Notes: generated by a model from the sequence alone, not told the origin. A stretch of DNA of 64,000 nucleotides from Sciurus carolinensis (GCF_902686445.1 NC_062216.1:12111084-12175083); one strand, 5' to 3'; positions 36,941 to 49,620 are shown, counted from the first letter of the stretch. Numbers and translations are program-made.

Positions 36941-37019
36941 TGTGATTGGATAGATCATAAGAAGTTAATTGATTGTTTGATTAATTGATTTTCCAGTATG
37001 AAAAAGAGAAGATGAACAA

Positions 37020-37330
37020 ATACAAAATGACAAGAGCTCCAATGGCCTGAGCCCCGTGCCCAGGCGACAGCGGCAGAGGCACCAAGGTGAGAGCTCTAAC
37101 CCTCAGGGAAGCCCTTCCATGCAGGAGCAGGAACAGGGGCAGAAGAGGCGGCCCCAGAGGAGACGCAGGTCGGAGAGCTGAGCAGCTGGAGTCTGCGCGG
37201 GTGATGGGCAGCGGGAGGAACCGGGACTCCTGGCTCCCAGAAGTTTCCATCCCCGTGTTGACGTTTCCGTGCAGCCCGGTGACCCGTTGCTTGGGACTCC
37301 TCCCCAGATCTCTTCCCCTCATCTCTACTG
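37020..37330. other. Small GC/CpG-richer block, no gene recognised
   Basis: The composition rises in G+C, with several CpGs between 37050 and 37310, compared with AT-rich flanks. No coding signal beyond open frames of about 100 codons on both strands. Confidence 0.4.
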
Positions 37331-37426
37331 TAACTGGAACAGCTTTCCTCCCCTTGTCTGTCTTCACTGTACAAAATTTAGAAATGTAGGAAAGCATAAA
37401 AAAACAGCAATTGTCATTTTGTCAGT

Positions 37427-37444
37427 AAGAAATAAGTCCTGTTA
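37427..37444. repeat. ID SINE target-site duplication, left copy
   Basis: AAGAAATAAGTCCTGTTA, one mismatch from the right copy (37582-37599, C for T). Confidence 0.9.
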
Positions 37445-37581
37445 GGACTGTGATTGAGGCTCAGTAGCTGAGAGCTTGCCTAGCATGCGGGAGGCACTGG
37501 GTTCCATCCTCAGCTTCACATAAAAATAAATAAAATAAAGGTATTGTGTCCATCTACAACTAAAAAAAAAGAACTTTAAAA
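37445..37581 (+). repeat. ID-type SINE with 18-bp target duplication
   Basis: The ID body reads GAGGCTCAGTAGCTGAGAGC, TTGCCTAGCATGCGGGAGGC, then GGGTTCCATCCTCAGC, and leads to an A-rich tail. 18-bp duplicates lie on both sides. The near-identity of the duplicates suggests a fairly recent insertion. Confidence 0.93.
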
Positions 37582-37599
37582 AAGAAATAAGCCCTGTTA
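37582..37599. repeat. ID SINE target-site duplication, right copy
   Basis: AAGAAATAAGCCCTGTTA, paired with 37427-37444. Confidence 0.9.
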
Positions 37600-37949
37600 A
37601 TATTTTAATGTGCATTCTCCATGTCTGTTTGCCATTTTTGTGGGTATATGCATGTGTGTGCACACATATTATGTAAAAATAACTAATAATTTTTTAGTTG
37701 TTCCCAATCTTCTTTCCCTTCTTCTTAGCACATCTCCCCTTTTCCTTCTTTTCTTTCTTCCAGCAGCTAGAAGGCAATGTGTTCATCACCTCAGGGAGCA
37801 ATGAGACAGGGCAAACAGCAGAACATAAGGAGTGTTTGGTTTCCAAAATCCAAGCCCATCAAGGATATTATCCTCGTCACCTCTGAGGCAAACAATTTTT
37901 TCTCTTCTTTCCAATATTTACACTTCATATTTCTTTTTGCTGTTGTACT

Positions 37950-39330
37950 GTTGACTTGGAGTGCCAGGAAAATGTTTAAAAGTTGGGATGATGGCAAGTT
38001 CTCATGGCTAGGTCTGACTTTAATATCTAGGCTTCCCCATCAGATGTGACAGGGGCCAATTTGACATAAATGCTCTTAATCTGGTTAAGGAAGTCTTCCA
38101 CTCTTTGTTGCTAAGAAGTTTCTGTTTAAGGTTGTTATTAAAAATCAGGAATGATATTGAAAATTACTAAATGCATTTTGGCAACTCATATGATAATCAT
38201 GTGACTCATTCTCCTTTGATTTATACAGAGGTTGAATCATATCAATAGATTTTCTATCATGGAACCATTTTTCCATGCTCGATTTTATTCTATTTGTTGA
38301 AGTAAGCTGCTGGATTTGATCTGCTAGTCAAGCCAAATGTAAGATTAGTTTTGAGCAGCCCTAAGCTTGTGCTCTTGAGAGACACAAAGCATTGTAAGAT
38401 AAATTGGAATAATTTTATCATTTTTCTTGCTTACATAACAGGAGAGAATTATTTTTCTTGAAAAAATTTGAACACTCACTCATAAAAACTTCTGGGCTTG
38501 GAGCCTTTGGGAGATAATTCTCTCACAGCTTTTTCTGTTTTACTCATTATTATTGATTAATTAAGGTTTTTATCTCATCTTGTGTCAATTTTATTAAACT
38601 TTACAACATAAAGGACTGTTGCAATGAGAATTTCCAACTTATTAAGAATTACACATAGTTTATGTTTATTTTTCTTGTGTCTAATTCAGTATATTTTTGG
38701 TTAGACTTTTATTAATGTGTTTCTTTTCCAAAGAAATCTGCTCTTGGGTTTAGGATTAATCACTATTAAAATGTTGCAATTGTCTTTCATCATTGGTTCT
38801 TTCTTACAAGTGATCTTTTGGGAAATGGCATGGTGGTGATGTTTCCCTTAATAACTGAAGTGAAGTTTATTTGCCTTTCCACTTATTAGAAATGAAATGA
38901 CTTAGTGACATTTAATTTCTCTGATTACAGGCCTGACTCCCGCCCATTGGTCTTAACCTGTGATTCTTTTACCGGTGGAACTATAGTAACCATTGCTGGC
39001 CACAAAGTCTGCTCCTATGCAGGATAGCCGCATGCCACAGTTGGCTCAGCTTTCTTGAGAGTTTTCTCTTTGTCTCTTCTTTCAATCTTCGTGTGACAGC
39101 AGGATCCTTTCTATAGGTCTTTCTCTTTCACTGTATGTGATCAGTTTTTGTGCTGAACCATGGAATTGATATGGTATTTTTAAATATCACCTTTGCATTT
39201 TGACCCAAGTATTATTTAATAGCCCTTTCTAATTCTAAGCAATGAGGATTTTCACATTATTACTTTGTTATTCATCTCTGTTTTTCTAGTATCCTTTTAG
39301 ATGTGGTCTGAACGATTTCTGAGTTGAGGT
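37950..39330 (-). mobile_element. Ancient L1 ORF2 fragment, antisense
   Basis: AT-rich antisense ORF2 reverse-transcriptase-region wording: 'gctcttaatctggttaagga', 'taagaagtttctgtttaagg', 'cttctgggcttggagccttt', 'aaatctgctcttgggtttag'. No frame is intact. The boundaries are estimates. Confidence 0.65.
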
Positions 39331-39655
39331 GTGTCTTAGTTTTTAAAATGCCGTACTCTGGTGGCTTATCAAGAGCAGACATTTCTTTCTCACGGTTATG
39401 GATGCTGGGAATGCCAAGACCAAGGTGCCAGCAGACTTAATGTCTGGTCAGAGCCCATTCCTGGTTCATGGTGCCTGCTGGGTCTTGACAGCATAGGAGG
39501 GTGAGGGTCTCCCTTGGGCCTCCTCTGTAAGGACGCTAATCCCACTTGTGAGACTCCACACCCTGACCTTGACCTCATAACCTCCCAGAGGCTCTGCCTC
39601 CTAACACCATCACCTTGTGAGTTAGGATTTGGCATATAAATTCACAGTTCAGCAT
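39330..39655 (-). mobile_element. MLT1-like MaLR LTR, antisense
   Basis: Antisense MLT1 landmarks occur in order: 'gtgtcttagtttttaaaatg', 'ttatggatgctgggaatgcc', 'aagaccaaggtgccagcaga', 'ctgacctcataacctc'-type text, 'caccatcaccttgtgagtta'. It splits or abuts an old L1 on its left. No coding sequence. Confidence 0.8.
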
Positions 39656-40509
39656 TTTGAAAATGAAGGTGAAGTTTTTAAAGGTAGAAAGTTCTCCATT
39701 AATTCGATATTACTACGTTACCAAAACTTTCCAGTCTTGCACATTAGTTGTTGTTGTTGTTAACCAATATGCCAAAGATTTTACTCAGCTGACACTTTCT
39801 ATATCCAGAAGAGGTCTGTCATTTTAGTAGAACAGACCCACTTTACTGTCAAGCCGACTCTGGACTGGCAAATTCTTAAATTCTTCAAAGTTTAAGGAAT
39901 TTGAACCGTTTCTTTCCCTAACATCTAGGAATGGTGCAGGGTTTTCTTCAATTTTCCTTTGGTGTCCATTCCTTTGGTCATTTTAGTTAAAAATGGAAGA
40001 AAGTTAAAATTTTATTCTTAAATTGTCATTATTTTAGAAGTTCAAAATATTTTTCTTATGAGGAAGACTGACCCACCCATGTCTATTATAAATGATATAC
40101 TTGGTCTCGTGTTGGCTACACCATTTTCCATGTTTTGTACCTTATAGTTTTCTGTTTTCTGTATTTGACTTGGTGTTCCATGTTTTCTTTTTCTCCAAGA
40201 TTGAGAAGTTACCTATATCCTGATGTTAATTATATCCTGTGTAAGTCTACCTGCCCATCTATCTTCCTACTTTTCCTGCTATTATGGTTTAAATTGTTGC
40301 TTCGTTTCCACTTGTCCTCTTTTCCAGGACAATGATTGTCATGGGTTGGGTTTCTGTAATCTTCTGTCCTTCACACCCGCGATTTCTTTCTCTCCTTGCC
40401 TTTTTCTTTGAGCTTCCGCTTGACAGTCCATGAGGGCATCTCAAGCCCGATCTCTATTTTCAGACGTCGTATTCCACAGACTCTGTACTTTTTCAGACTT
40501 TTTTTTACT
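39656..40509. other. AT-rich intergenic sequence, probably degenerate repeat
   Basis: No named element or gene. The texture resembles the old L1 tracts on both sides, but no diagnostic word is clear. Confidence 0.45.
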
Positions 40510-41590
40510 CGTAAAATTTATTGTAATTATTTATGTCTTATACAATGAAACACACCCATTTGAAATGCAGTGGATCCATGTTGGTGAATGTGCACCACCC
40601 AATCCAGATACTTAGAATGTTCCCATCATCTCCAGACACACCCTCCTCTCCCTGAAGTCAAGGTCCCCACCCCCCAGTGAAGGCAACTGCTTATGTTTTC
40701 TGACTAATTAATTTGCATCTTCTCGAATTTCATATAAACGGAATTACATAGACACACCTAAACATGATTTTGAGATTCATTCAGATTGTTGTATCAGTAA
40801 CTGTCCCCTTTTTATAGAAGAGTAGTGTTCTGTTTATGAATATACTACAATTTATTTACCTACACGCTTGTCAATGGACATTTGTGTTTTCTCAAATACT
40901 GGCTGTTATGAATAAAGCTGTTATTAATATTCATATGCTTTTGTGGGGGTATTCAGTTTTGAATCAGGAGCACTTGGCTACTGAGTCACATCCCCAGCCC
41001 TACTTTGTATTTTATTTAGAGACAGGGTCTCACTTATTTGCTTAGCACCTCGATGTTGCTGAGGCTGGCTTGTTTGAATTCACAATCCTCCTGCCTCACC
41101 CTCCTGAGCTGCTGAGATTACAGGTGTGTGCTACCACACCCACCTTGAGGACTTATATCTTAATTTATCTTGGGTAAAAATCAGGGAGTGAACTTTCTGA
41201 CTCATCTAATAAATACATCTTTAATTTTATGAAACACTATCAATTCTTTTCCAAAGTCGTTATAAAATTTCACACATGCCAACAAAAGATTTCTAGTTCC
41301 TCCTTACCAACACTTCATATTATCAGAATTTCTGATTTTAAGTCTTCTAATGGATGTACAGCATATCTCTAGTGATCTTGATTTGTATTTTCCTGGTGAC
41401 TAATAATGTTTAATATCTTTCAAAAAGTCGTTATGATCTATTTGTTCTTCTTTTGCAAAGTGTATGTTTTTTAATTGGATGGTTATCTCTCCATTCTTGA
41501 GTTTTAAATGTTTTTATATATTCTGGATACACTGTCAGATGACATCATTAGAAATATTTTCTCCTATTCTGTGGCTTGCCTTTTCATCTT
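40510..41590 (-). mobile_element. Ancient L1M 3' end, antisense, copy A (split by SINE)
   Basis: Antisense L1M 3' UTR and ORF2-end wording: 'gtgttctgtttatgaatata', 'ctggctgttatgaataaagc', then after the SINE 'ctttctgactcatctaataa', 'ttctggatacactgtcagat' and 'ctcctattctgtggcttgcc'. A composite SINE at 40943-41146 interrupts it. Confidence 0.75.
40943..41146 (-). repeat. Composite B1-dID SINE, antisense, nested in L1
   Basis: An ID-like antisense head ('cacatccccagccct') joins a 7SL-like body ('gagacagggtctcac', 'gctgagattacaggtgtgtg', ending 'taccacaccc'). It is inserted into the older L1, so it is younger than that L1. Confidence 0.88.
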
Positions 41591-41599
41591 CTTGATGAA

Positions 41600-43640
41600 A
41601 TATCTTTTATATTAAACTATAATTATGATATTATTGTAGACTCACAGGCAGTTGTAAGCAATAACAGAGAGAGAGAGAGAGAGAGACTGTGCACCCTTTA
41701 CCCAGTTTCCCTCAGGGCTAACCTTGAAAACCCACAGGACAATACTACAGCCAGGAAATGGGCATAGACAGAATCCACCATCTGTTCAGATTTCCCTTCT
41801 ATGCATCCCCGTCGAATGTGTGTGTGTTTAGTTCTGTGTGGTTTCCTCTGGGTGTAGGTTTGTGTATCTACCACCACAGTCCAGATTCAGAACAGGAGGA
41901 TCCCTTGTGTTGTTCTCTTAACCAAACCCACCCGTCAGCCTCCCTCTTCCATACCTGTCCTCACACCTTGGCAAGGACTAATCTATTCTCCATCTCTATA
42001 GGTTTGTCATTTCGGTAATGTTATATAAATGAAATCACAGTTTGTAATCTTGGGGGATTTTTTTCCACTCAGCATAATTCTCCTGAGATTCATTCCAGTG
42101 GTTGCATACATCAATAGTTTGTTAATTTTTAATGCTGGGTAGTATTCTATACCAGTTTGTTTAAACATTCACTCATTAAAAGACATGTGGTTTGTTTCCA
42201 ATTTGGGGTGATTATGAATAGCTTCGATGAAAATTCATGTTCAGAGTTTTAAAAAAAAAAAACAAAACACAAGTTTTCATTTCTCTGGGACAAATGCCCA
42301 GGAATGCAATTGTCAAATTATATGGTAATCACATGTTTAGTATTAAAAGAGACTGCCAAACCATTTTCCAAAGTGTCTGAACCATTTTACACTCCCACTA
42401 GTAAAATATGAGAAAATCAGTTGCTCCATAACCTTGCCAGCAGTTGTCATTATTTTTAATTTTAGCCATTATGATAGGCGTGTAGTTGATTCTCATTGTG
42501 TTTCCAATTGGCGTTTCCATAATTACTAATGGGGTTGATTATCTTTTATGTAGTTATTCACCATGTAAATCCCATCTTCAGTGAGGTTTCTCTTCATGTT
42601 TCTTGCTCATTTCCTAATTGGGTTATTTTTTTACTTTTGAGTTCTGAGAGTTCTTTATATATTCTAGCTAGTTCTCCTTCGTTGGATAGGTGGTTTGCAA
42701 ATGTTTTCTCCTGTCTGTATTTGTATTTTCATCTTCTTAGTAGGGTCTTTTGCAGAACAAAAATTTTAATTTTACCATTTTAGTAAAATTAAATTTAGTA
42801 TCAAGTCTAAGAATTCTTTACCTAACTGTAGGTACTAAAGATTTTCCTCCTAAAAAGTTCATAGTTTTATATTTTACTTTTAGGTCTATGATCTATTTTG
42901 AGCTAATATTTTTAAAAAGTGTGAGGTTTAGGTCTTTTTTCTTTCTTTTATTCTTGGCCTATGGATACCCAATAGAAATGTCCTTTGAAAAGCAACATTT
43001 TTAATTTTAGTCCAATTTATCAACCTTTAAAATTTTCGTGACCAGCACTTTTACCTCTTAATACATCATTTTGCAAAGTTTTTATTTTTTTCTTGTTTTT
43101 CCAATAGAATTTTATATTAAGTTTTAGATTTTATGTTTACGTATGATTTGCTTCAAGTTGGGACTGAAATAAGGGTAGAGGTTCAATTTTTTTTTCTTGA
43201 ATAGATTTCCATTGTTCCAGTACCATTTACTGGAAAAAAATGTTCTTTATCCATTGAATTACCTTGATATGTGTGTCAAAGTCAATTGATCATATATTTG
43301 GTGTGGACCTATTTCATTAATTCTATTTCATCAGTTTATCACTTTTATGTCAATGCCATACTATTAATTACTAAGCTTTATAGGAAGTCTTAAAATCAGC
43401 CTTTCAAATGAACTTTGTATTTCCATATACATTTTAGAATCAGCATGCCAATTTCTACCAAAAATCCTTCTGACATCTTGATCACGTTGAATCTGTTAAT
43501 TTGGGAAGAGTGAACATCTTAACCATACTGAATTTTCTGATAATCAAACATTGCCTATCCCTCAAATTATTTAGATATTTTAAAAACTTTCTTGGCAATG
43601 TTTTGTAGTTTTCAGAGACTCTAATTACATGCCACAGACC
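41600..43640 (-). mobile_element. Ancient L1M 3' part, antisense, copy B
   Basis: A second run through the same L1M antisense order: 'aatctattctccatctctat', 'tccactcagcataattctcc', 'gccaaaccattttccaaagt', 'attctagctagttctccttc', 'ccagtaccatttactggaaa', 'catgccaatttctaccaaaa', 'ggcaatgttttgtagttttc'. ORFs are destroyed. Copies A and B share orientation and family but repeat the 3' part, so they are separate insertions or a duplication. Confidence 0.8.
41666..41686. repeat. (AG)n microsatellite
   Basis: About ten AG units within the old L1 tract. Confidence 0.9.
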
Positions 43641-45028
43641 ACTTAATTCTTTTCATTTTTTTGACCTTTTTCTCTCAGCGATTTCTATTACTATGTCTTC
43701 AAGTTTACTGGTATTTTCTTGTACTACACATAATATCCTGCTGAGCCCAGTTATTTTCTCATTTGAGATAATGCATTTTTAATTTCTAAAATTTCAAATT
43801 GATTCTTTTTTATATCTTCCCTTTTCTTTCCTGCTATGACCATGCTTTTCTCTAAATTCTTGAATATATTTATATTAGCTATTTTAGGGTTTTTTTCTGT
43901 GAATCCCCTTATCTCTATAATTGCTGATATTTTTCTAATAACTGATTTTTATCATGGTTATGGATCATATATTCCTGCTTCTGTGAATGCCTACTAAGTT
44001 TTTTTTTTTTTTTAATTGACTCCTAATTATTGTAACCATACCATTGTCGAGTGTTTGGATTTTGTTGTCTTCCTTTAAAGAGTGTTGATGTTTGTTTTTC
44101 AAGGCAGTTAGATTACCTACTGATCCACTTGATCCTTTGTAGATTTGTTGAACTTTGTAAAGAACAATCTAGAATAGCCTTCATTCTAGAGCTAATGTCA
44201 TCCTATCACTAAAACATAATCTCCATTGGTAATATTTTAACAAGATTGAAAATGTAAGATAATCAAACGGATAAAATAAAAAATTTCTTTCTGACAACTG
44301 CCCAAGCCACCCAACTTCCTTCTTTGGAATGAATCAATATTCCCAATTTCTTATGTCTCTTCCCAGAGGTGTCCATACATATACATGAATGATCCATTCC
44401 TCTCTTTTTCAGAAATATAACACAGGCTACATGCTGTTTTGTACCTTGCTTTGTTAAAAAACAAAACACACAAAAAACTCTATCTACATCTTGGAGATAT
44501 TCTACATCACCTATATTCCATTTTTAAGGCAAATATTTTATTTAATCATTTTTTCCTACTTTTTGGTACATAAGTTGCTTTTATTTTTGTTAGTATTATT
44601 AATAATATAGGAAACATTTAATAAATTTGTCATTTTGCATAACATACATGTATTTACAGGATACCAACAGCATGTTCATAGGATAAGTTCCCATATGTGT
44701 GAATAAAAATGTGGATTTGTGATTTTCAGATATTGGCAGATTTCATTCTATGGACAGAACACCCATTTGATCTAGTTCCCAAGGACGCTGTGTCACTGTA
44801 GTTATTATTAACAATACCTTTTGTTCTTAAAAGAGCCTAGTTTTGGATGGTGAATTCCATGGTTGCCTCCTTACAGACATTCCCTATTCAAGCTAGCTGG
44901 TTGAATTTCTTTTCAAAATGACTTTCTCTTCCCAACCCTTCTTGTAGGGGACTGGGGTTTACTGTATTGGATCATGGGATTTTAGTTTTTCCCATTTTGT
45001 GGGATTTTTTTGTTGGTTTGGTTTTTGG

Positions 45029-45059
<31 letters not shown>

Positions 45060-45148
45060 CTGTTTTTCAGAAAAATGACTCTTGAGTGTTATTACTGCGA
45101 TGTATTGGGAAGAACCTTGGTCTTGGAGCCAGAGCACCAGAGAAGTCT
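43641..45148. other. AT-rich degenerate repeat-like sequence, no gene
   Basis: Includes 'ttctaaattcttgaatatat' and 'ttgagtgttt'-like pieces typical of old LINE-like DNA, without a firm family. A 29-T run lies at 45031-45059. Nothing coding. Confidence 0.45.
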
Positions 45149-45858
45149 TTTTTTTTTTTTTCTTTCATTTGTGTTTTAATTTATTTAATTTATTTTTTTT
45201 AGTTACACATGACAGCGGGTGTATTTTGACAAGTCATACCTACATGGAGTATAACTTCCCATTCTTGTGATTGTACATGATGTGAAATTATACTGGTCGT
45301 GTATCCATATATAAACATAGGAAAATTATGTCTGATTCACTCCACTTTCTCATTCCCACCTCCCCTCTTTTCCCTTCATTCCCCTTTGTCTAATCCAATG
45401 TACTTCTATTTTTCTCTCCTGCCCCTACTTATTATGTGTTAGCATCCGCATATCACAGAGAACATTCAGCCTTTGGTTTTGGTTTATTGCACTTAGCATG
45501 ATAGTCTCCAGTTCTGTCCATTTACCACCAAATGTCATAATTTCATTCTTCTTTATGGATGAGTAATATTCTATTCTGTACATGTACCACTTTTTCTTTA
45601 TCCATTCATTGGTCAAAGGGCACCTAGGTTGGTTGCATAGCTTAGCTATTGTGAATCGAGCTGCTATAAACATTGATGTGACTGCGTCACTGTAGTATGC
45701 TGATTTTAAGTCCTTTGGGTATAAACTGAGGAGTGGGAGAGCTGGGTCAAATGGTGGTTCCATTCCAAGTTTTCTGAGGAATCTCCATACTGCTTTCCAT
45801 AGCGGTTGCACTAATTTGCAACTTCACCAGCAATGTATGAGTGTGCCCTTTCCCCACA
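45149..45858 (-). mobile_element. 5'-truncated L1 3' end, antisense
   Basis: On the minus strand 45425-45811 encodes a broken ORF2 C-terminus: [38 protein letters not shown] and YRIEYYSSIKK. The 3' UTR and a T-run (antisense tail, from 45149) follow. Flanks CAGAGAAGTCT and CAGAGAGGAAATCT may be a worn duplication. It is related to the L1 at 20787-22513 but shorter and more diverged in ORF2. Confidence 0.88.
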
Positions 45859-46129
45859 TCAGAGAGGAAATCTTAATTTGGACACTTGTTGTGAGTAAGG
45901 AGATGGCATCTACGAGAGTCAGTGTCCTCCGTCTCTGCTAGATGTTTTGGCATAGCTATTTCTTCTCTGTGACGTCGTTTGGAAGGAAACTTCCATTAAA
46001 AAGAAGAAGTGATGACAGTGCCACACTGGTCACAGCTTCCAAGACTCAGAAGAGTTAAAAAATAAACAATGTAGTTAAGAGGTTACGAGCCACGATGGAA
46101 AAGATGAATAAGAGGCGAGTGCGGAAGCC

Positions 46130-48120
46130 CCGCTGGTGAGACTCCGGGAAGGCTCTCTGGAATGAAAGGTGGCCCAGGGAAGGAAGGGCGTTCCAACCAA
46201 CCAGGTAAGAAAGATAAGACCTAATGAACTCAGCTGCCAGCGCTGCTCACAGCGCTTGGTAGAGGAGCCGGGTCGGGTGCGACTGAAGGCTCAGGGCAGA
46301 GCTGCCCAGCAGTCTTCTGGAAGTCTCCTACCCAGCGCTCCCTCCACGGGCAGACCAACAGCAAGCTCGCCTCCGCATCCTCTGGGACAGGGTTTGGGGG
46401 ATACCAGCCAACCCCACACTGGGGTTTGAGGGGAGGGTTGTCCATAGAGGAACAGGTGTGGAAGAAGACGGGTGGGCAGTAGTGACAGGGCTGTGACCCT
46501 GGTGAAGGGTGCCAGGGCCCGGCCGGCTCCTTCAGGGCAGTCCCAGCGGGGATGCCCCAGGCAGGAGCCTCGGTCCCCTTCTCTGCCCTGAAGAAGAGTA
46601 GGCTGCAGGGCAGCCGGGGGGCAACCAGGTGGGCCTTTCCTCTGCCAGGGCCCTCCTACTCTCCAGTTTCAGCTCAGGACGTCCCTACGATCCGGGAGGA
46701 GTGGAGAGTGTGGGGACCAGAGAGGCCAGGAGCTCCGGCTGCTGCTGCCAACCCCCCACGGCCAAGAGGCCGCTCCAGCGTCCCTCACTTCCCTCCTCCC
46801 GGTGATGAAGAAGCCCTGAGAGACGGACCCCTCAGACCCGGGGCGCCCGGGCAAAGAACGGCCAAGGAGGGAGGCGACAGGACCAGGCCCTGGGCAGTCC
46901 CCATTCTTCTCTTCCCGTCCCCTGGAATCCAACTAGATCCCAGCACGACGCCCTCAGGGAGCCATGGTCTCCGCCACCCCGGGGTCTCCACCACCCGGGG
47001 TCTCCTCCTCCGTGAGAAGAGGACTCCCAGCCCTCAGTTTCCCTCCCCTGCCAGCAGGACCTGGAGCAAGAGGGCCGCGGTGAGCCCCAAGAGGACCGTC
47101 CATCCCACTGGATGCGCTAGTCCAAGGGCCGCCTGCCTCTCCAAAACCCAGGCACGTGGTCTCACCAAAGCCTTCGTCCTGACAGGCATTTATTTTCAAG
47201 AAAGGCTTCCCCGAGGCCTAAGAATGAAAGTCCACTTGGTCAAGAATTCGACGATCACTTCTGTTGTAAAGAAAAAAATTACCTAAAACCCAGGCTGCCC
47301 TGAAAAATGTAAGCACCTGGTCTCCCAGGTGCCAGGGACCGGCTGCCCGGGCCGGCTCTCCATCCATCTGCCCAGCTGCCTCCTCCTTTCCATCAAATAC
47401 GCAGCCACGCGGAAGAGGAAGGCCCGACCTGCGTAAGGGTAACAGCAGCGGCAGCAGCGGCGCCGAAAGTCCTCGGAAAATTTCAAAGTGCTTTTGCATA
47501 AATTATCTCCTTTGATCCGAGCCACGTGCGTAAGGAGAGCAGCACATACCGAGGCCGGAGTGTCAGCACCGTGGACTTCAAACTCTCTCGAGTGCCCCGG
47601 CCCAGCCGTACAGACATGTTCCTGGCACAGAGGAGGATGGCCTGGGGCTGACGGGAGGTGAGAGGGCAGGGGGCCCTTCACACCGTCGGGGGAACGGCTC
47701 CAGCTCCAGGTCACCAGGCTGGCCTCCCAGGGCCACCATCTGCAGCCGCCCGTGCTGGTTCACCCACTCCTGCCACTCAAGAGAGCTGCAGTTAGGCCAG
47801 TGGCCAGAGGCCCAGGCACCAGGAAGGGGCCCAAGGGCCTCCCGCTCTTTCTTGGAGGCTGCAGCACACCCAGGGGAGTTTCTCTGAGGCAGGCTGGCTC
47901 AGCCGGGGACGAGAGCCCAGGCGAAGGAGGGGCCTGGGTGCCAACGGAGGACCAGTAGCCTCAGTTCTGGGGGCACTGTGAGGCTGCTTGCTGCAGACAA
48001 TAAGGCAAGGGCGTGGAGGGCGAGGGGAATGATTGGGAGTGAGGGTTAGACCAAGCTCAGGGCTTCCGATGGTGCCCGGGATGAGCCAACTTACTGCCAC
48101 AGGGCTCAGAGCATGTGCGG
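46130..48120. other. GC-rich block with CpGs; 244-codon open frame, no gene recognised
   Basis: This is the most GC-rich part of the intergenic DNA. A + strand ATG frame at 46552-47286 runs 244 codons, with a Pro/Arg/Gly/Ser-rich product that resembles no domain I know. Opposite-strand frames at 46669-46932, 46954-47199 and 47283-47714 are also open, as is common when G+C lowers stop frequency. I see no exon-like splice pattern. A MIR-like bit may lie near 47490-47580. It could be a CpG island or promoter, or simply GC-rich DNA. Confidence 0.45.
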
Positions 48121-48929
48121 CCAGGCAGACGGGATGGTGGTCCCTGTCCCTGGGCTAATTGATTTAGGGGTCATCCGAGCTGGAAGGTTGCAGAGATATC
48201 TTGTCTCTGCTTTTTCTTGGCGTCAAACACCACATCTACACCCGCAGTCCCACACCTGCCTCTCTAACCAAGGCTTCCGTTCCAAACTCCAGCTCTGACC
48301 TGAGGTTTCCAATTCCACAGTTTAGTCACCGTGGTCGATGAGGGAGGAGCACAGCACAATACAATCTCTTGAGAGAGACGCAGAGAGAGTGAAGACCACT
48401 CTAACAGTGTAGTGTTAAAATTGTTCTATTTAGTTATTCATGTTATTGTTAATCTTACGATGCCTGATGTATAAATTAAACTTAATCAAAGGTGTGTACG
48501 TATAGGAAAGCCATAGTATACTTAGGGTTCGGTACTATCTGTCACCCCCAGGGCCTTGGGATGTCTTCCCTGTGGAAAGGGGGCTACCTGTGGACATTTG
48601 AAGTGACCACTTGAAGTTTCCAAGATGATTGCAGATTAAGCACTCCCAAAAGAAATCCCTCCACCCTCACCTATCCCTACTTTAGATTGTGTAGCTTAGT
48701 AAATACAACCTCCAGAAACCCCAAGTCATTCTTGGCAGCCCTCCCGTGCCTCCATCCAATCACTCAGCACCAAAGCATGTTGATTCCCCAGTCCATGCGG
48801 AGGGTCTCTCCTCTCCCTCTTCTAGGCCAGTCCCCAAGATGGCAGTTCCCCTTCCCTCTACGCACAGGATTCCAAGTTTTCTTCCCACTTCCACTCTCGA
48901 TCCCGCCTGCTGGCCACAGGGTAGCTTGA

Positions 48930-49265
48930 GTGGCTTTTTAAAGTGTAGATTGGATAATATCTCTTTCCCTCCCTTCAGTAACTTCCCATTGCACTTAGGA
49001 TAAAATCCCAAATCCTTACCACGGCCTCTGAAGTGCTGGACTTCCACCTCTCCAGCCTCACCTTACATCTTTTCCACCAACCCAACCTAGGCAGGCTTCA
49101 TGATCCTCTCACATGCTACCAACCTTTTCTACCTCAGGACCTTTGCATAGATGACCTCCTCTGTCTTAATAATAATTTCCTCCACTCTTTGCCTAGTTAA
49201 TTTCAACTTATGCTTCATTTGTTCACAAAAATGCTACTTCCTCAGAGAGACCTTTCAGAAACCTA
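48930..49265 (-). repeat. L2 (LINE2) 3' part, antisense
   Basis: Clear antisense L2 wording: 'cttcccattgcacttaggat', 'aaaatcccaaatccttacca', 'cctctccagcctcacctt', 'ctacctcaggacctttgcat', 'ctacttcctcagagagacct'. Old and noncoding. Confidence 0.85.
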
Positions 49266-49289
49266 GTAATCTAAACTACACCCTTGTAT

Positions 49290-49620
49290 CAATTAGGGTT
49301 CCTTGGCTGCAAGCACAGAAAGCATTTGGTTAACCTAGGAAGAAAGAGAAATAATTGGAATGACAAGAGGTTATGTGGAGATTCAAAGGGAAAGCTGAGA
49401 AATGGATTCACGAAGGTCAGGGGCTGGGATCTAGGAATCTAGGAACCCAAATGACAAGAACTGCTGGTCTGTTGGTGGCACTTCTGTAGCAGTGAATCAA
49501 ACATTTTTTCTTTGTGTCAGCCTTAAGGTTCCGCCCAGGGAGAGAAGCCGATTGGCCTTGCTCAGACCACGTGAAGGGGCCCGGAGGGGCGGAGCTACGA
49601 CAGTGAACTTGAATGAAAGC
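49290..49620. other. Possible old interspersed repeat, unclassified
   Basis: Starts 'tatcaattagggttccttgg' and ends near 'gaacttgaatgaaagctaca'. The opening looks like a mammalian interspersed repeat, but I cannot name the family. Confidence 0.3.

Noticed and set aside
45425..45811. Minus-strand 128-codon frame as a gene
   Set aside because: L1 ORF2 C-terminal fragment in a truncated copy.
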